Of a stretch of DNA of 51,425 bases, positions 32,257 to 41,477 are shown in pieces. Position 1 is the first letter of the stretch, and every line of letters starts with the position of its first letter. Made by a program: the position numbers and the translations under genes. This DNA is from Acidobacteriota bacterium. GTDB taxonomy: Bacteria > Acidobacteriota > Vicinamibacteria > Vicinamibacterales > CAVVIG01. The stretch covers positions 1 to 51,425 of the forward strand of contig JAGWRA010000148.1 in NCBI GenBank assembly GCA_028876655.1, given 5' to 3'. The notes under the pieces are model-generated. The model did not search any database and was not told where the DNA came from. It saw only the letters and a program-made list of their open reading frames with translations.

Positions 32257-33753
32257 TCAGCGACCGCCGGCGGCCGCCGCGGCGGCCGGCGGCAGCGGGA
32301 TCTTCTGATCGATCATCGCCGCATCGTAGGCGAACGCGGCGAGGACGATGGCGGCCTCCTTGAGGCTGGGCAGGCTCACGCGCTCGTCCATGTCCATGTT
32401 GGTGTGGTGGATCCGCTGATCGTAGTTCCGGTAGTCGCGGATCGCGTTGAACCCCGCCATGCCGTCGTGCAGGAAGCTGAGGTGATCGGTGGCGCCGATC
32501 CCCTGGATGACGTTGCGCCGCGCGCCGAGATCGCGGAACGGCTCCAGCCACTGGTCGAAGAGCGCCTTGGCCTGCGGATCGTTCTCCATGTAGAAGCCCC
32601 AGGCCCAGCCCCGCCCGGCGTCGGTATTGAGGTAGACGTCGAAGTTGTCGCGCGCCGCCTTGTTCGACGGCCCGGCCAGGTGCTGCGCCACGTAGGCCTT
32701 CGATCCCAGCAGCCCCTGCTCTTCCCCGCTCCAGATCCCGACGCGGATCGTCCGGCGCGGCCGCGCCCCAACCGCCTTCAGGATGCGCATCGCTTCCATC
32801 ACCTCGGCGGCCCCGTCGGCGTTGTCGGCCGAACCGGTGGCACTGTGCCACGAGTCGAGGTGGGCGCCGATCATCACCACCTGATCCTTCAGCGCGGGAT
32901 CGGTCCCCGGAATCTCCGCAATGACGTTGTAGGTGTCGGGGTCGTCGTAGTACTGCGCCTGCACGTCCACGTGCAGCTTCACCGGCAGGCCCATCTTCAG
33001 CATGCGCAGGATCAGGTTGTACTGCTCGGCCGCCATCACGATGCTCGGGACGGCGTCGGCCCCCTCGTCACGCCCGAGCACGAAGACCGACCCGTAGTTG
33101 GCCGGGCTCGGCTTGATGACCGCCCCCACACCCGCGTCGTGCAGCGCATGGATGAACGCCTGCCCGGGCTTGCCGACACGCGCCGGATCGTACGGGAAGC
33201 GCGGCGCGGTGCCGGCGGACGGATCCGCGGACACCGTCGGCTGGTAGCGATCTTCCACGACGAAGGTCGTCTGCTCCGGCTGGCTGAGGACGATCGCCCC
33301 CTTGATCTGCGCCGCCATCCCGGGGATGTCGGCCGCCGTCTTGTCGCCCAGGTAGACCGGCGTGCCGGTGATGTCACCCGCCGTCGACGCCGACCACCCC
33401 TCGGCGTAGCCGATGAGCGGCATGTAGCGCGGCGCGACCATCTCCACCGTCAGCTTCTTCAGCTCCCAGCCACGGCCGAAGCGCCAGGGTTCGAGCCGGG
33501 CGTCCGACAACCCGAACTCGCGCAGCTGGTCCCGAGCCCACGTCGAGGCCGCCTTCTGGGCCGGCGATCCGGTGAGCCGCCCGCCGAACCGCGTCGTGAT
33601 CGTGTGGAAGATGCGCGCGACCTGCGAGTGCTCGAGGCCTTCCGTCCGGATCTTGGCGATCATCCCGCCGTCCATCGCCGCCTGCGACCGGACCGTACCG
33701 ACCGCCGCGAGCGTCAGGACCGCCACCGCCGCCAGCCATCGTTGTCCCCTCAC
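32257..33753 (-). CDS. Secreted M28-family zinc aminopeptidase/carboxypeptidase with PA domain
   Basis: The GTG start at 33753 follows AGGAGGAGCG and gives 498 residues with a signal peptide (LAAVAVLTLAAVGTVRSQA). A protease-associated insert spans about residues 130-250. The co-catalytic zinc site of M28 is complete: AHLDSWHSATGSADNADG (His, then bridging Asp), SGEEQGLLGS (catalytic and ligand Glu), LNTDAG (Asp) and RIHHTNMD (His). It should hydrolyse peptides in the periplasm or outside the cell. Precise specificity (amino- or carboxypeptidase, glutamate carboxypeptidase II-like) cannot be judged. A TATCCT -10-like box with upstream TGC is 51 bases before the start. Confidence 0.92.
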   Translation of the reverse strand: MRGQRWLAAVAVLTLAAVGTVRSQAAMDGGMIAKIRTEGLEHSQVARIFHTITTRFGGRLTGSPAQKAASTWARDQLREFGLSDARLEPWRFGRGWELKKLTVEMVAPRYMPLIGYAEGWSASTAGDITGTPVYLGDKTAADIPGMAAQIKGAIVLSQPEQTTFVVEDRYQPTVSADPSAGTAPRFPYDPARVGKPGQAFIHALHDAGVGAVIKPSPANYGSVFVLGRDEGADAVPSIVMAAEQYNLILRMLKMGLPVKLHVDVQAQYYDDPDTYNVIAEIPGTDPALKDQVVMIGAHLDSWHSATGSADNADGAAEVMEAMRILKAVGARPRRTIRVGIWSGEEQGLLGSKAYVAQHLAGPSNKAARDNFDVYLNTDAGRGWAWGFYMENDPQAKALFDQWLEPFRDLGARRNVIQGIGATDHLSFLHDGMAGFNAIRDYRNYDQRIHHTNMDMDERVSLPSLKEAAIVLAAFAYDAAMIDQKIPLPPAAAAAAGGR

Positions 33754-33814
33754 CGCTCCTCCTCCCTGGCCAGGCCTGCCCTGCAGCCAGGCTCGTGCCC
33801 GAGAGGATAGCAGA

Positions 33815-35251
33815 TCAGACGATCGCCGACGCGTCGCCGGCGCGCCGCTCCTGCACGGCGGCAAGGAACATCCCCGCCGCCACGAGCAGGCAGCTCCAGG
33901 CGAACCAGTCGCCGATGCGATCGTAAATCGTGGTGATGTGGCCGGCCTGGACGCCGCCGGCCAGCAGGACCGACGCCGCGGCGGCGCTGCGCCGCTCGGC
34001 CCGCACGCGCCCGTACGGATCGCTGATCGTCAGCCGCCCGTCCTGCGCCGCCCGCACGACGCTGAAACCGGCCTCGACGCCCCGGACCACCGCCATCCGC
34101 GCGTGCAGCCACCCGTCGCGGCCGAAGTCCCAGGCCGGCACCAGCATGAGGCCGGCCCGATGGGCCGCGTACGCCCGGCTGAGCGCCGGGAAATCCATGT
34201 CCGTGCAGATGGCGACGCCGGCCTGCTGCCCCTCGCCGGTCCGCCAGACCGCCACCGAGTGGCCGGGCTGGTAGCCCGACTCGAAGGGCGCCAGCAGGTG
34301 CTGCTTCAGGTACGTGACGGCGAGTTGGCCGTCCGGCGCGAACACCAGCGCCACGTTCCGCTTCGGCGTGATGCCGATCTCGTTCACGCCGGCCACCAGC
34401 CAGACGTGCGCCTGCACCGCGGCCCGGGCGAACACCTGGATCACCGCCGCGCGGTCGTCCGGCGTCACCCCGACCAGCTTCTCCGGGAGCACCACCATGG
34501 CCGCGCCGTCGGTGCCGAGCTGCGCGACGCGCGCCGCCCAGGCGTGCGCCGCCGCCACCGCTTCGTCGGCGCCCGTGGTGTCGGACACCCCCGTGCTCCC
34601 GTCCGCCGCCGCCAGCCCCACGCGGATCCCCGGCCCGTCGGCCGGCGCCGACAGCCGCAGCGTGCCGAACGCGGCGACGACGGCCACGACCGCCGCCGGC
34701 ACCGCCAGCGCCATCGCACATTCGCGCGATTCGCCGCGGCGCAGCCAGGCGGCGGCCATCCCCGATCCGGTCAGCCCGAGCAGGAACGTGACGCCACCGA
34801 GCCCGGTCACCGAGACGAGTTGCACGACGGTGACCAGGTCGGCCTGCGAGTAGGCGATGCTGCCGAACGTGCCGTGCGGCGAGAGCAGCGTGGTGAGGTA
34901 TTCGGCGCCGGTCAGGAGCACCGGAAAGCCAAAGAGGCCGACGAGCAACGGCTGGCGGCGCCAGATGAAGCGGGCGCCCATCACGACGGCGGTGAAGACG
35001 ATCGCCTGCGCGAACACGAAGACGCCGAGCGTCGCGGCCGGCAGCAGGCCGTGGTCGAGCTGCACCCAGGTGAGGCTGCCGAGGATCGCCGTCGCGAAGG
35101 CGGCCGCCGCGGCCTGCCGGGCCCCGGTGTCGTACGCGACCGCGAGGACGGGCGCGTACATGAACCAGGCGAGCAGCCAGTGGTGATGGGCGCCGGTCGA
35201 GAAGAACCAGAGGACGGCTGACGCGACGAGGGCGGCGAGCGCGGAAGGCAT
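33815..35251 (-). CDS. lnt: Apolipoprotein N-acyltransferase-like protein (Lnt)
   Basis: The 478-residue protein has about six N-terminal membrane helices, a periplasmic nitrilase (CN-hydrolase) domain at about 205-440 and a C-terminal helix. The catalytic triad is present: Glu257 (VVLPEKLVG), Lys316 (VTYLKQHLLAPFE) and Cys349 (VAICTDMDFP). The sequence KQHLLAPFESGYQPG corresponds to the Lnt loop. The enzyme transfers an acyl chain to the N-terminal Cys of lipoproteins. It is slightly shorter than Escherichia coli Lnt, and the periplasmic arm (about 225-245) is compact. A paralogue or another acyltransferase of this fold cannot be ruled out. Confidence 0.85.
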   Translation of the reverse strand: MPSALAALVASAVLWFFSTGAHHHWLLAWFMYAPVLAVAYDTGARQAAAAAFATAILGSLTWVQLDHGLLPAATLGVFVFAQAIVFTAVVMGARFIWRRQPLLVGLFGFPVLLTGAEYLTTLLSPHGTFGSIAYSQADLVTVVQLVSVTGLGGVTFLLGLTGSGMAAAWLRRGESRECAMALAVPAAVVAVVAAFGTLRLSAPADGPGIRVGLAAADGSTGVSDTTGADEAVAAAHAWAARVAQLGTDGAAMVVLPEKLVGVTPDDRAAVIQVFARAAVQAHVWLVAGVNEIGITPKRNVALVFAPDGQLAVTYLKQHLLAPFESGYQPGHSVAVWRTGEGQQAGVAICTDMDFPALSRAYAAHRAGLMLVPAWDFGRDGWLHARMAVVRGVEAGFSVVRAAQDGRLTISDPYGRVRAERRSAAAASVLLAGGVQAGHITTIYDRIGDWFAWSCLLVAAGMFLAAVQERRAGDASAIV

Positions 35252-35286
35252 CGCAGCCTTCTAGCCTACACCCTCAGCCGGGCCGC

Positions 35287-37797
35287 TCAGCTCGCCAGCC
35301 GGTCGGCCTGCAGCGTCCGCCCTTCGAGCAGCTCGGCGATCCGCTGGACGCACTGGGTGACGCTCATCGGCTTGGCGAGGAACAGGTCGGCCCCTGCCTG
35401 CCGCGCCGCGGCTTCCGCATAGTGGGGGTCCTGGCCCGACATCGCGATGATCGGCACCCTCTCGCCGGCGCTCATCGCCCGCACGCGCCGGATCAGCTCG
35501 AGCCCGTCCAGGCCCGGCATGCTCAGGTCGGCCAGGATGAGATCGGCCCCCTCCTCCCCGAAGTGCCGGAGGGCCTCGCCTCCGTCCTCCACCGCGGACG
35601 CGTCGAACCCGCGCCGCCGGATCAGCGACACGTACAGCTGCCGGATGGCGGGATCGTCCTCGGCAATCAGCACCTTCGGCTTGCGGCCGCCGCCGATCAC
35701 CTCGGCCACCTGCCGCAGCAGTGCCTCGGCGGTCATCGGCTTCTGCAGCACGACGACGTCCTTCATCGCGTCGCGCAGCTCGTCGGCCACGACCGACAGG
35801 ACGACGATCGGCGTCCCCTCCAGATCCGGGTCCGCCGTAATCTCCCGCACGGCCGCATAGCCGCTCGTGCGGGGCATGATGAGGTCCATGACGACCAGGT
35901 CCGGCCGGTGCTCCCGGGCCTGCGCGGTCCCCTCGGCGCCGTCGTGCGCCTCGATCACCTCGTAGCCGGCCCCCTCCAGCTGCCGGCGCAGCACGAGCCG
36001 CATGTCATCGTCATCGTCGACCACGAGCACGCGCCGGCGCGCGTAGCCCTCGGGCGCCGTCACGGGCGCGGCCGGTGGCGGCGGCGCGGCCGGGACCCCG
36101 TCCATCAGCGGCACGGTCATCGTGAACGTCGTGCCGAAGCCGGGCTCACTCGACGCCTCGACGGTGCCGCCGTGCTGTTCGACGATGGCCTTGGTGATGA
36201 CCAGCCCCAGACCGGTGCCGCCGACCTTCCGCGTGGCCGACCCATCGAGCTGCCGGAATTTCTGGAACAGCCGCGGCAGGTCCTCGGTCGCGATCCCCTT
36301 GCCGCCGTCGTGCACGGCGAAGGCGATCATCCCGCGGACCTTCGACGCCTCGACCGTCACCACCGAGCCGTCCGGCGCGAACTTGACCGCGTTCGACAGC
36401 AGGTTGACCAGCGCCTGGACGATCCGGTCCTCGTCGGCCGCGACGGGCGGCAGTCCGCTGTCGACGTACGGCACGATCCGCACCCGCCGGGTGCGCGCCA
36501 TCCCCTCGACCCCTTCGATGGCGGCGGTGACCAGGACGTGGGGGACGCAGGCGGTGCGCCGCAACTGGAGGCCGCCGGCCTCGATCTTCGAGACGTCGAG
36601 GATGTCGTTGATGATCCGGATCAGCCGCTCGCAGTTGCCCAGGGCGACGTTCAGCAGCTGCCCCTGTTCGGGGTCGAGCTGCCCGAGTGACTCGTCGATC
36701 ACCAGCTGCAGCGAGCCGCGGATGGAGGTGAGCGGCGTCCGCAGCTCGTGGCTGACGATCGAGACGAACTCGTCCTTCATCTGCTCGATGCGCCGCCGCT
36801 CCGAGACATCGGTCATCAGCCCGGCGAACATCCGGCGGCCCCGATCGCGGAACTCGAAGAGCGCGAGCTCCACCGGGAAGATCGTCCCGTCGGCCCGCCG
36901 CCCCGTCCACTCGCTGACCGTCCCCAGCCCCCGGCGCCGCACGCCCTCGAGGAACGCCGCCGCATCGCCGTCGGTGGACGCGTGCAGGTCGGTGACGTGC
37001 TGGCCGACCAGATCCGCGGCCGGGCGCCCGAAGATCCGCTCGGCCGCCGGGTTCACCGACTGGATGACCCCGCGCTCGTCGGTGACCACCAGCCCGGACA
37101 GCATGTGGTCGATCACCAGCCGGAGACGCGCCTCGCTGGTCCGCAGCGCCTCGTCGGCCAGGACGCGCGCCCGCGCCTGGCGGTCGAGGCCCCAGAAGAC
37201 GGCCGCGAGCAGCGCCACCCCGAGGAACACGAGGATGCCGAGCGCCGCCATGACCCGGCCGTTCTGTGCGCGCCAGCCCGCCTCGCGCACGACGAGGTCG
37301 TGGTTCGCCGCCTCCACCATCTCGTCGAGGACCTGTCGCGCCCGCAGGTCCTGCACCCGCCGGGCGCGCGCGCGGAAGCCCGCCGCCGCCCGCTCGAAGC
37401 CGGCGGTGCGGCGCAGCTCGACGAGGCGGTACATGTCGATGCATTCCTGCCGGAGCGCCACGAGGAGCTGCGCGAACCGGGCCCGCTGGGCCGGGTCGCC
37501 GGCGGTCTGCGCCCGCAGCGCGTCCAGCACGTCCCCGAGCCGCGCGAGGTCCGCATCGAAGTAGCCGAGCCGCGTCTCGTCACCCGTCAGCAGGTAGCCC
37601 CGCGACACCGTCTCGATGCTGTCGGTCGCCGCCCGCACGTCGCCCAGCGCCTCGAGGACGTCCTGCGTGTGCACCATCCACTGCGTGGCCTGGTCGTAGC
37701 GCTGCGCCTCGCGCACCGAGACCAGGGCCACCAGCCCCATGAGCGTCAGGCCCACGCAGAACAGCGCAATCCGCTTCCGCGGCCGGGGGGACATCAT
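35287..37797 (-). CDS. Membrane hybrid histidine kinase: CHASE3, PAS, kinase, two receivers
   Basis: The 836-residue protein has membrane helices at about residues 10-28 and 182-203, enclosing a periplasmic four-helix CHASE3 domain with the typical ETVSRGYLLTGDETRL. A PAS domain follows (about 222-332). Then comes HisKA with His350 (FVSIVSHELRTPLTSI), the ATP domain (LVNLLSNAVKFAPDG, HDGGKGI, GGTGLGLVITK), and two receivers with Asp638 (LVVMDLIMP) and Asp757 (LILADLSMP). The start codon overlaps the stop of the single-receiver gene by four bases (ATGA). It is the third gene of the phosphorelay operon. Confidence 0.93.
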   Translation of the reverse strand: MMSPRPRKRIALFCVGLTLMGLVALVSVREAQRYDQATQWMVHTQDVLEALGDVRAATDSIETVSRGYLLTGDETRLGYFDADLARLGDVLDALRAQTAGDPAQRARFAQLLVALRQECIDMYRLVELRRTAGFERAAAGFRARARRVQDLRARQVLDEMVEAANHDLVVREAGWRAQNGRVMAALGILVFLGVALLAAVFWGLDRQARARVLADEALRTSEARLRLVIDHMLSGLVVTDERGVIQSVNPAAERIFGRPAADLVGQHVTDLHASTDGDAAAFLEGVRRRGLGTVSEWTGRRADGTIFPVELALFEFRDRGRRMFAGLMTDVSERRRIEQMKDEFVSIVSHELRTPLTSIRGSLQLVIDESLGQLDPEQGQLLNVALGNCERLIRIINDILDVSKIEAGGLQLRRTACVPHVLVTAAIEGVEGMARTRRVRIVPYVDSGLPPVAADEDRIVQALVNLLSNAVKFAPDGSVVTVEASKVRGMIAFAVHDGGKGIATEDLPRLFQKFRQLDGSATRKVGGTGLGLVITKAIVEQHGGTVEASSEPGFGTTFTMTVPLMDGVPAAPPPPAAPVTAPEGYARRRVLVVDDDDDMRLVLRRQLEGAGYEVIEAHDGAEGTAQAREHRPDLVVMDLIMPRTSGYAAVREITADPDLEGTPIVVLSVVADELRDAMKDVVVLQKPMTAEALLRQVAEVIGGGRKPKVLIAEDDPAIRQLYVSLIRRRGFDASAVEDGGEALRHFGEEGADLILADLSMPGLDGLELIRRVRAMSAGERVPIIAMSGQDPHYAEAAARQAGADLFLAKPMSVTQCVQRIAELLEGRTLQADRLAS

Positions 37798-38192
37798 GCC
37801 TGTGGCGTCCCGTCCGCCGGCGCCGGCGCGTCGAGGATCGCCGACACCCGGGCCCCGAGCAGCAGGGCGTCGAACGGCTTCACGATGTAGCCGGCCGCCC
37901 CCAGCGCCAGCCCCTGCCGCACTTCCGATTCCTGGGACTTGGCCGTGAGGAAGATCACCGGGATGTCACGGGTGGCCGGATCGTCCTTGAGATGGGCACA
38001 GGCCGAGGGGCCGTCGAGCTCGGGCATCATCCAGTCGAGCAGCACCGCATCGGGAGGCTGCACGTGGACGGCCGCGAGCGCCTGGGCCCCGTTCTCGGCC
38101 ACGGCCACCTCGAAGCCCGCCTTCTTCAGGGCGAGGCGGGCGATCAGCCGGATGTCAGGGTCGTCTTCCGCCAGCAGAATCCGTCGGCTCAC
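37794..38192 (-). CDS. Single-domain response regulator (REC)
   Basis: The 132-residue receiver lacks an output domain. It shows the acidic pocket LLAEDDPD, phosphoacceptor Asp in VLLDWMMPELDG (about residue 55), Thr in IFLTAKS and Lys in YIVKPFD. Such CheY-like proteins act by binding a partner or as shuttles between kinases and Hpt proteins. It sits between the scaffold protein and the CHASE3 kinase, with the latter's start overlapping its stop, so a relay role is likely. Confidence 0.93.
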   Translation of the reverse strand: MSRRILLAEDDPDIRLIARLALKKAGFEVAVAENGAQALAAVHVQPPDAVLLDWMMPELDGPSACAHLKDDPATRDIPVIFLTAKSQESEVRQGLALGAAGYIVKPFDALLLGARVSAILDAPAPADGTPQA

Positions 38193-38260
38193 CAGTCGGG
38201 CGCCTCGCTGCCGCCCCGCGGCCCCGCCGGTTCAGGCGGAGCCCCCGGGTCCGGCAGCCG

Positions 38261-39802
38261 CTAGCTCAGCAGGCGCCGGACCCTCACTGCTATCTCAATC
38301 GGCTTGAACGGCTTGATCACGTAATCGTCCGCCCCCAGGGCGACCGCCCGGCGGACATCGTCGGCCCGGCCGCTGGCCGAGAGCACGAGGACGCGGGGCT
38401 TGGCGGCGCCCCGGCGGCGAAGCTCCTCGAGCAGGTCGAAGCCGGTCATCCCGGGCATCATCAGGTCGAGGATGAGGAGGTTCGGACGGCGGGTCAGGAC
38501 GGCGTCGAGCGCGGTCTGGCCGTTGGCGCAGCTGATCGTCTCGTAGCCCGCCGCCCGCAGCTGGGTGTCGAGCACGCGGTTGATGGAGGGCTCGTCCTCG
38601 GCGACGACGATCCGGCCCTGCGAGGCCCCGCCCGGTCCGCCGTCCCGGTCGGCGCGGGTCGCCGCCAGCAGGCCGGCCTGGCGGGCGCGAGCGAGCGCCT
38701 CGTCGGCGTCGGCGAGCAGCGTCTCGAGGTCCAGCTGCCCCGGAGCTCCGGTGCCGGCCACGCCGGCGCAGGCGGCAGTCTCGTCGCGTCCCCGCACGTG
38801 GCGGAGCGCGTCCCGCAGCCAGGAGACGACCTGGCCGGTCGCCCGGCGCGGCAGCAACAGCACGACATAACCCGCCCGATAACGGGCCTTCAAGTCGCGC
38901 GGCCGCAGGCCGTCCAGCACCGGCGTCAGATCGGCCCCCTCGGGGACCCGGATGAGCGCCAGTGACGCGGCCCCCTGCTGCAGGAGATCGCGGGCCGCCG
39001 GGAGGAAGCTGTCGTAGGGGGGCAACGCCGACACGCCCGTACCGGCGGGCGCCGCGACGTCCGGCGCCTGCGCGCGCCCCAGCATGACCCCCAGGCGCAG
39101 GGTGAGCTGCTCGGCGTCGATCGGCTTCTGCAGATAGTCGTCGGCCCCCAGGGCGAGCCCGAACGCGCGATCCTGCTCGTCGGTCCGGGCGGTGACGAAC
39201 ATCACCGGCACGGATGCCAGCGTGCTCGCCTTCAACGCCCGGCAGAAGGCGTAGCCGTCGACGCCCGGCAGGTCCACGTCGAGGATGATGGCGTCGGGCC
39301 GCTCGTCAGTGGCGGCCATCAGACCGTCCTCGGCCGACGCGACGCCCACGGGCAGATAGCCGGCCGCCTTCAGCCAGGTGGCCATCACCGTCCGCTGCGC
39401 GTCGTCGTCCTCGATGACGAGGATCCGGTGCTCGCGCTCGGTCGGGGCGAGCGCCCACGACGGGGGCGGTTCGGCCGCGTCGGACCGGAAGGCGGCCTGC
39501 AGCCGATCGATCGCATCTCGCCACGTGGTCCGTTCGACCTGCATGGGGGCGGTCGTGAGCGCCAGCTGCTCGATTTCCGCGGCGCGTTCGCTGACGGAGG
39601 GAAAACCGATGGTGCCGGCCAGGCCGGCGAGCCGGTGGGCCTGCTTGCGCAGGGTCTCGAGCGGTCCGATGGCGCCGCGCACCACGACCTCGTCGACCAG
39701 GAGGTCGAGGGACCGCAGCCGCTCGTCGAACGACTCCATGAAGCTCGCGCGCAACTGGCGCAGCGCGGCTTCGGGGTCGTCCGTGTCGAAGGGTTCGCTC
39801 AC
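38261..39802 (-). CDS. Hpt-REC-degenerate GGDEF-REC signalling protein
   Basis: The 513-residue protein begins with an Hpt domain (His56 in KQAHRLAGLAGTIGFP). REC1 follows (about 125-240, Asp175 in IILDVDLPG, Lys in YLQKPID). A GGDEF-like domain occupies about 262-380. Its active site reads ARYRAGYVVLLLP, where RAGYV replaces GGDEF, so no diguanylate cyclase activity is expected. The usual C-terminal LLADADEALARARQAG helix of GGDEF domains is kept. REC2 (about 396-513) has Asp446 (LILDLMMPG) and Lys in VIKPFK. It is the first gene of the relay operon and could collect phosphoryl groups from the hybrid kinases. Confidence 0.9.
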   Translation of the reverse strand: MSEPFDTDDPEAALRQLRASFMESFDERLRSLDLLVDEVVVRGAIGPLETLRKQAHRLAGLAGTIGFPSVSERAAEIEQLALTTAPMQVERTTWRDAIDRLQAAFRSDAAEPPPSWALAPTEREHRILVIEDDDAQRTVMATWLKAAGYLPVGVASAEDGLMAATDERPDAIILDVDLPGVDGYAFCRALKASTLASVPVMFVTARTDEQDRAFGLALGADDYLQKPIDAEQLTLRLGVMLGRAQAPDVAAPAGTGVSALPPYDSFLPAARDLLQQGAASLALIRVPEGADLTPVLDGLRPRDLKARYRAGYVVLLLPRRATGQVVSWLRDALRHVRGRDETAACAGVAGTGAPGQLDLETLLADADEALARARQAGLLAATRADRDGGPGGASQGRIVVAEDEPSINRVLDTQLRAAGYETISCANGQTALDAVLTRRPNLLILDLMMPGMTGFDLLEELRRRGAAKPRVLVLSASGRADDVRRAVALGADDYVIKPFKPIEIAVRVRRLLS

Positions 39803-39933
39803 AAGGCACCGGGCGCTTTCGATCCAGCTCCGGCCGGCGCCGTGCGGAACCGTCGTGTCACGCGGGAGTCGACCGAAGCGAGCCTTCAGTTTACGGCGAG
39901 GCCGGCCGCGAACGGAAGACCTCGCGAGCGCCG

Positions 39934-39951
39934 GCGCCCGCGCACGGGCGC
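39934..39951 (-). terminator. Hairpin after the urease operon
   Basis: GCGCCCG (39934-39940) and CGGGCGC (39945-39951) form a perfect 7-bp stem with a CGCA loop, 23 bases past the ureD stop. Flanking CCG and GGC bases can extend it with bulges. No T-run is present. Confidence 0.5.
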
Positions 39952-39973
39952 GGCGGCGCGTCCCGGCGGCCGA

Positions 39974-40831
39974 TCAGGGGCGCAGGGCCGGCACCGGCTG
40001 CTGCAGCAGGATGGCGAAGGCGCCGGCGCGCCAGGCGTGCTGCACCCGGTGGAACGCCGCCCCGTCGGCGGCCAGCACGCGGCCGGCGAGGACACCTGGC
40101 GCCGGCAGGTCGACAGCCCCGCGCACCGCGGCCGCCCCGGGATCGCTGGATGGAGGGAACAGCGCCGCCTGCAGCGTGTCCACGCGGCCCGTATCGATCT
40201 CCGGCGCGCAGGCGAGGAGCGAACCGAGGTAGGTCCCCTCCCCCATCGCCCACGGCGTGTCGGGCGAGGCACCGTTCTCGCCGAGCACGAACCGCTCGAG
40301 GTACACGAGGTCGCCGCTGCAGCGTAGCGCGGTGTCCACGGCGAGGCGGGTGAACTGCCAGCGCTCTCCGCGGGCCACCCGGCCGGCCATCAGCCCCTCG
40401 GCCCAGAACAGCCGGCCGCCGGCCTCGACGTCGAGGGCCGTCCGCTGCGCGAGGCGGGCGCGGGCGAACGGGATGACCGGCTCGAAGCACCCGTGGAACT
40501 CCCCGCCCCGGTCGACGCGCACGCGCACGTCCTGGGTCGCCTCGGCCTCGGGCCGTACCGCCGGGTGCACTTGTTGCGCGGCCTGTGATGTGACGATCGC
40601 ACGGGCGCCCGGCCGCACCCGCACGTCAATCGACAGGGCGTCGCCGCCGAACAGCCCCGCCGTCGTCTGCACGAGGATGAAATGCGCCAGGCCGCCGCCC
40701 AGGTCGAACAGCGGGCGGATGGCAAACGGCGGCTCGGCGTACGCGTGGCGCAGCACGGTGCGCCCCCCGGCCGCCGCGAACTCCAGTTCGATCCGCCGCA
40801 GGCTCCCGGCCGCTCGCGCGGGCGCGCCCAT
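39974..40831 (-). CDS. ureD: Urease accessory protein UreD
   Basis: The 285-residue protein is a scaffold of the UreD-UreF-UreG complex that delivers nickel to apo-urease. Family landmarks are LVQTTAGLFGGDALSIDVRV (from the TxGG-x2-GGD region), VTSQAAQQVHPA and the middle FEPVIPFARARLAQRTALDV block. The ATG at 40831 shares one base with the ureG stop (TGATG), so translation is coupled. A GTG one codon upstream is possible. It is last in the operon, unlike the many clusters where ureD comes first. Confidence 0.94.
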   Translation of the reverse strand: MGAPARAAGSLRRIELEFAAAGGRTVLRHAYAEPPFAIRPLFDLGGGLAHFILVQTTAGLFGGDALSIDVRVRPGARAIVTSQAAQQVHPAVRPEAEATQDVRVRVDRGGEFHGCFEPVIPFARARLAQRTALDVEAGGRLFWAEGLMAGRVARGERWQFTRLAVDTALRCSGDLVYLERFVLGENGASPDTPWAMGEGTYLGSLLACAPEIDTGRVDTLQAALFPPSSDPGAAAVRGAVDLPAPGVLAGRVLAADGAAFHRVQHAWRAGAFAILLQQPVPALRP

Positions 40832-41469
40832 CACCCCCCCACGGCCGGATCGGCCGGGCCGTCCGGCTCGAACAGCAGGTCGCGGCGGATCCAGTCGACG
40901 ATCGCCGGCAGCCCTTCGCCCGACTTCAGGTTGCTGAAGAGGAACGGCCGATCGCCGCGCATCAGCCGGGCATCACGATCCATGACGCCCAGGTCGGCGC
41001 CGACGTGCGGCGCCAGATCGATCTTGTTGATGACGAGCAGGTCCGAGCGGGTGACGCCGGGCCCGCCCTTGCGCGGCACCTTGTCGCCGCCGGCCACGTC
41101 GATGACGTAGATCGACGCGTCGACCAGCTCGGGGCTGAAGCTGGCCGCCAGGTTGTCGCCGCCGCTCTCGAGGAAGATGACCTCGGTCTCGGGAAAGGCC
41201 GTCTTCAGCTGGTCGATCGCGTCGAAGTTCAGCGAGGCGTCCTCGCGGATCGCGGTGTGCGGACAGCCGCCGGTCTGGACGCCGACGATCCGTTCGGCCG
41301 GCAGCGCGCGGCTGCGCACGAGGAACTCCATGTCCTCGCGCGTGAAGATGTCGTTGGTGACCACCGCCAGGCGGTAGCGATCGCGCATGGTCTTGCAGAG
41401 GCAGTCGACGAGCGCGGTCTTCCCCGATCCGACGGGGCCGCCGATGCCGATGATCACGGGCTTCTTCAT
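40831..41469 (-). CDS. ureG: Urease accessory GTPase UreG
   Basis: The 212-residue GTPase couples GTP hydrolysis to nickel insertion. It has P-loop [16 protein letters not shown], the nickel-site Cys-x-His in [14 protein letters not shown], Walker B-like [13 protein letters not shown] and the guanine motif [10 protein letters not shown]. It is full length. It begins eight bases after ureF and ends in a TGATG overlap with ureD. Confidence 0.96.
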   Translation of the reverse strand: MKKPVIIGIGGPVGSGKTALVDCLCKTMRDRYRLAVVTNDIFTREDMEFLVRSRALPAERIVGVQTGGCPHTAIREDASLNFDAIDQLKTAFPETEVIFLESGGDNLAASFSPELVDASIYVIDVAGGDKVPRKGGPGVTRSDLLVINKIDLAPHVGADLGVMDRDARLMRGDRPFLFSNLKSGEGLPAIVDWIRRDLLFEPDGPADPAVGG

Positions 41470-41477
41470 GGGATTGG

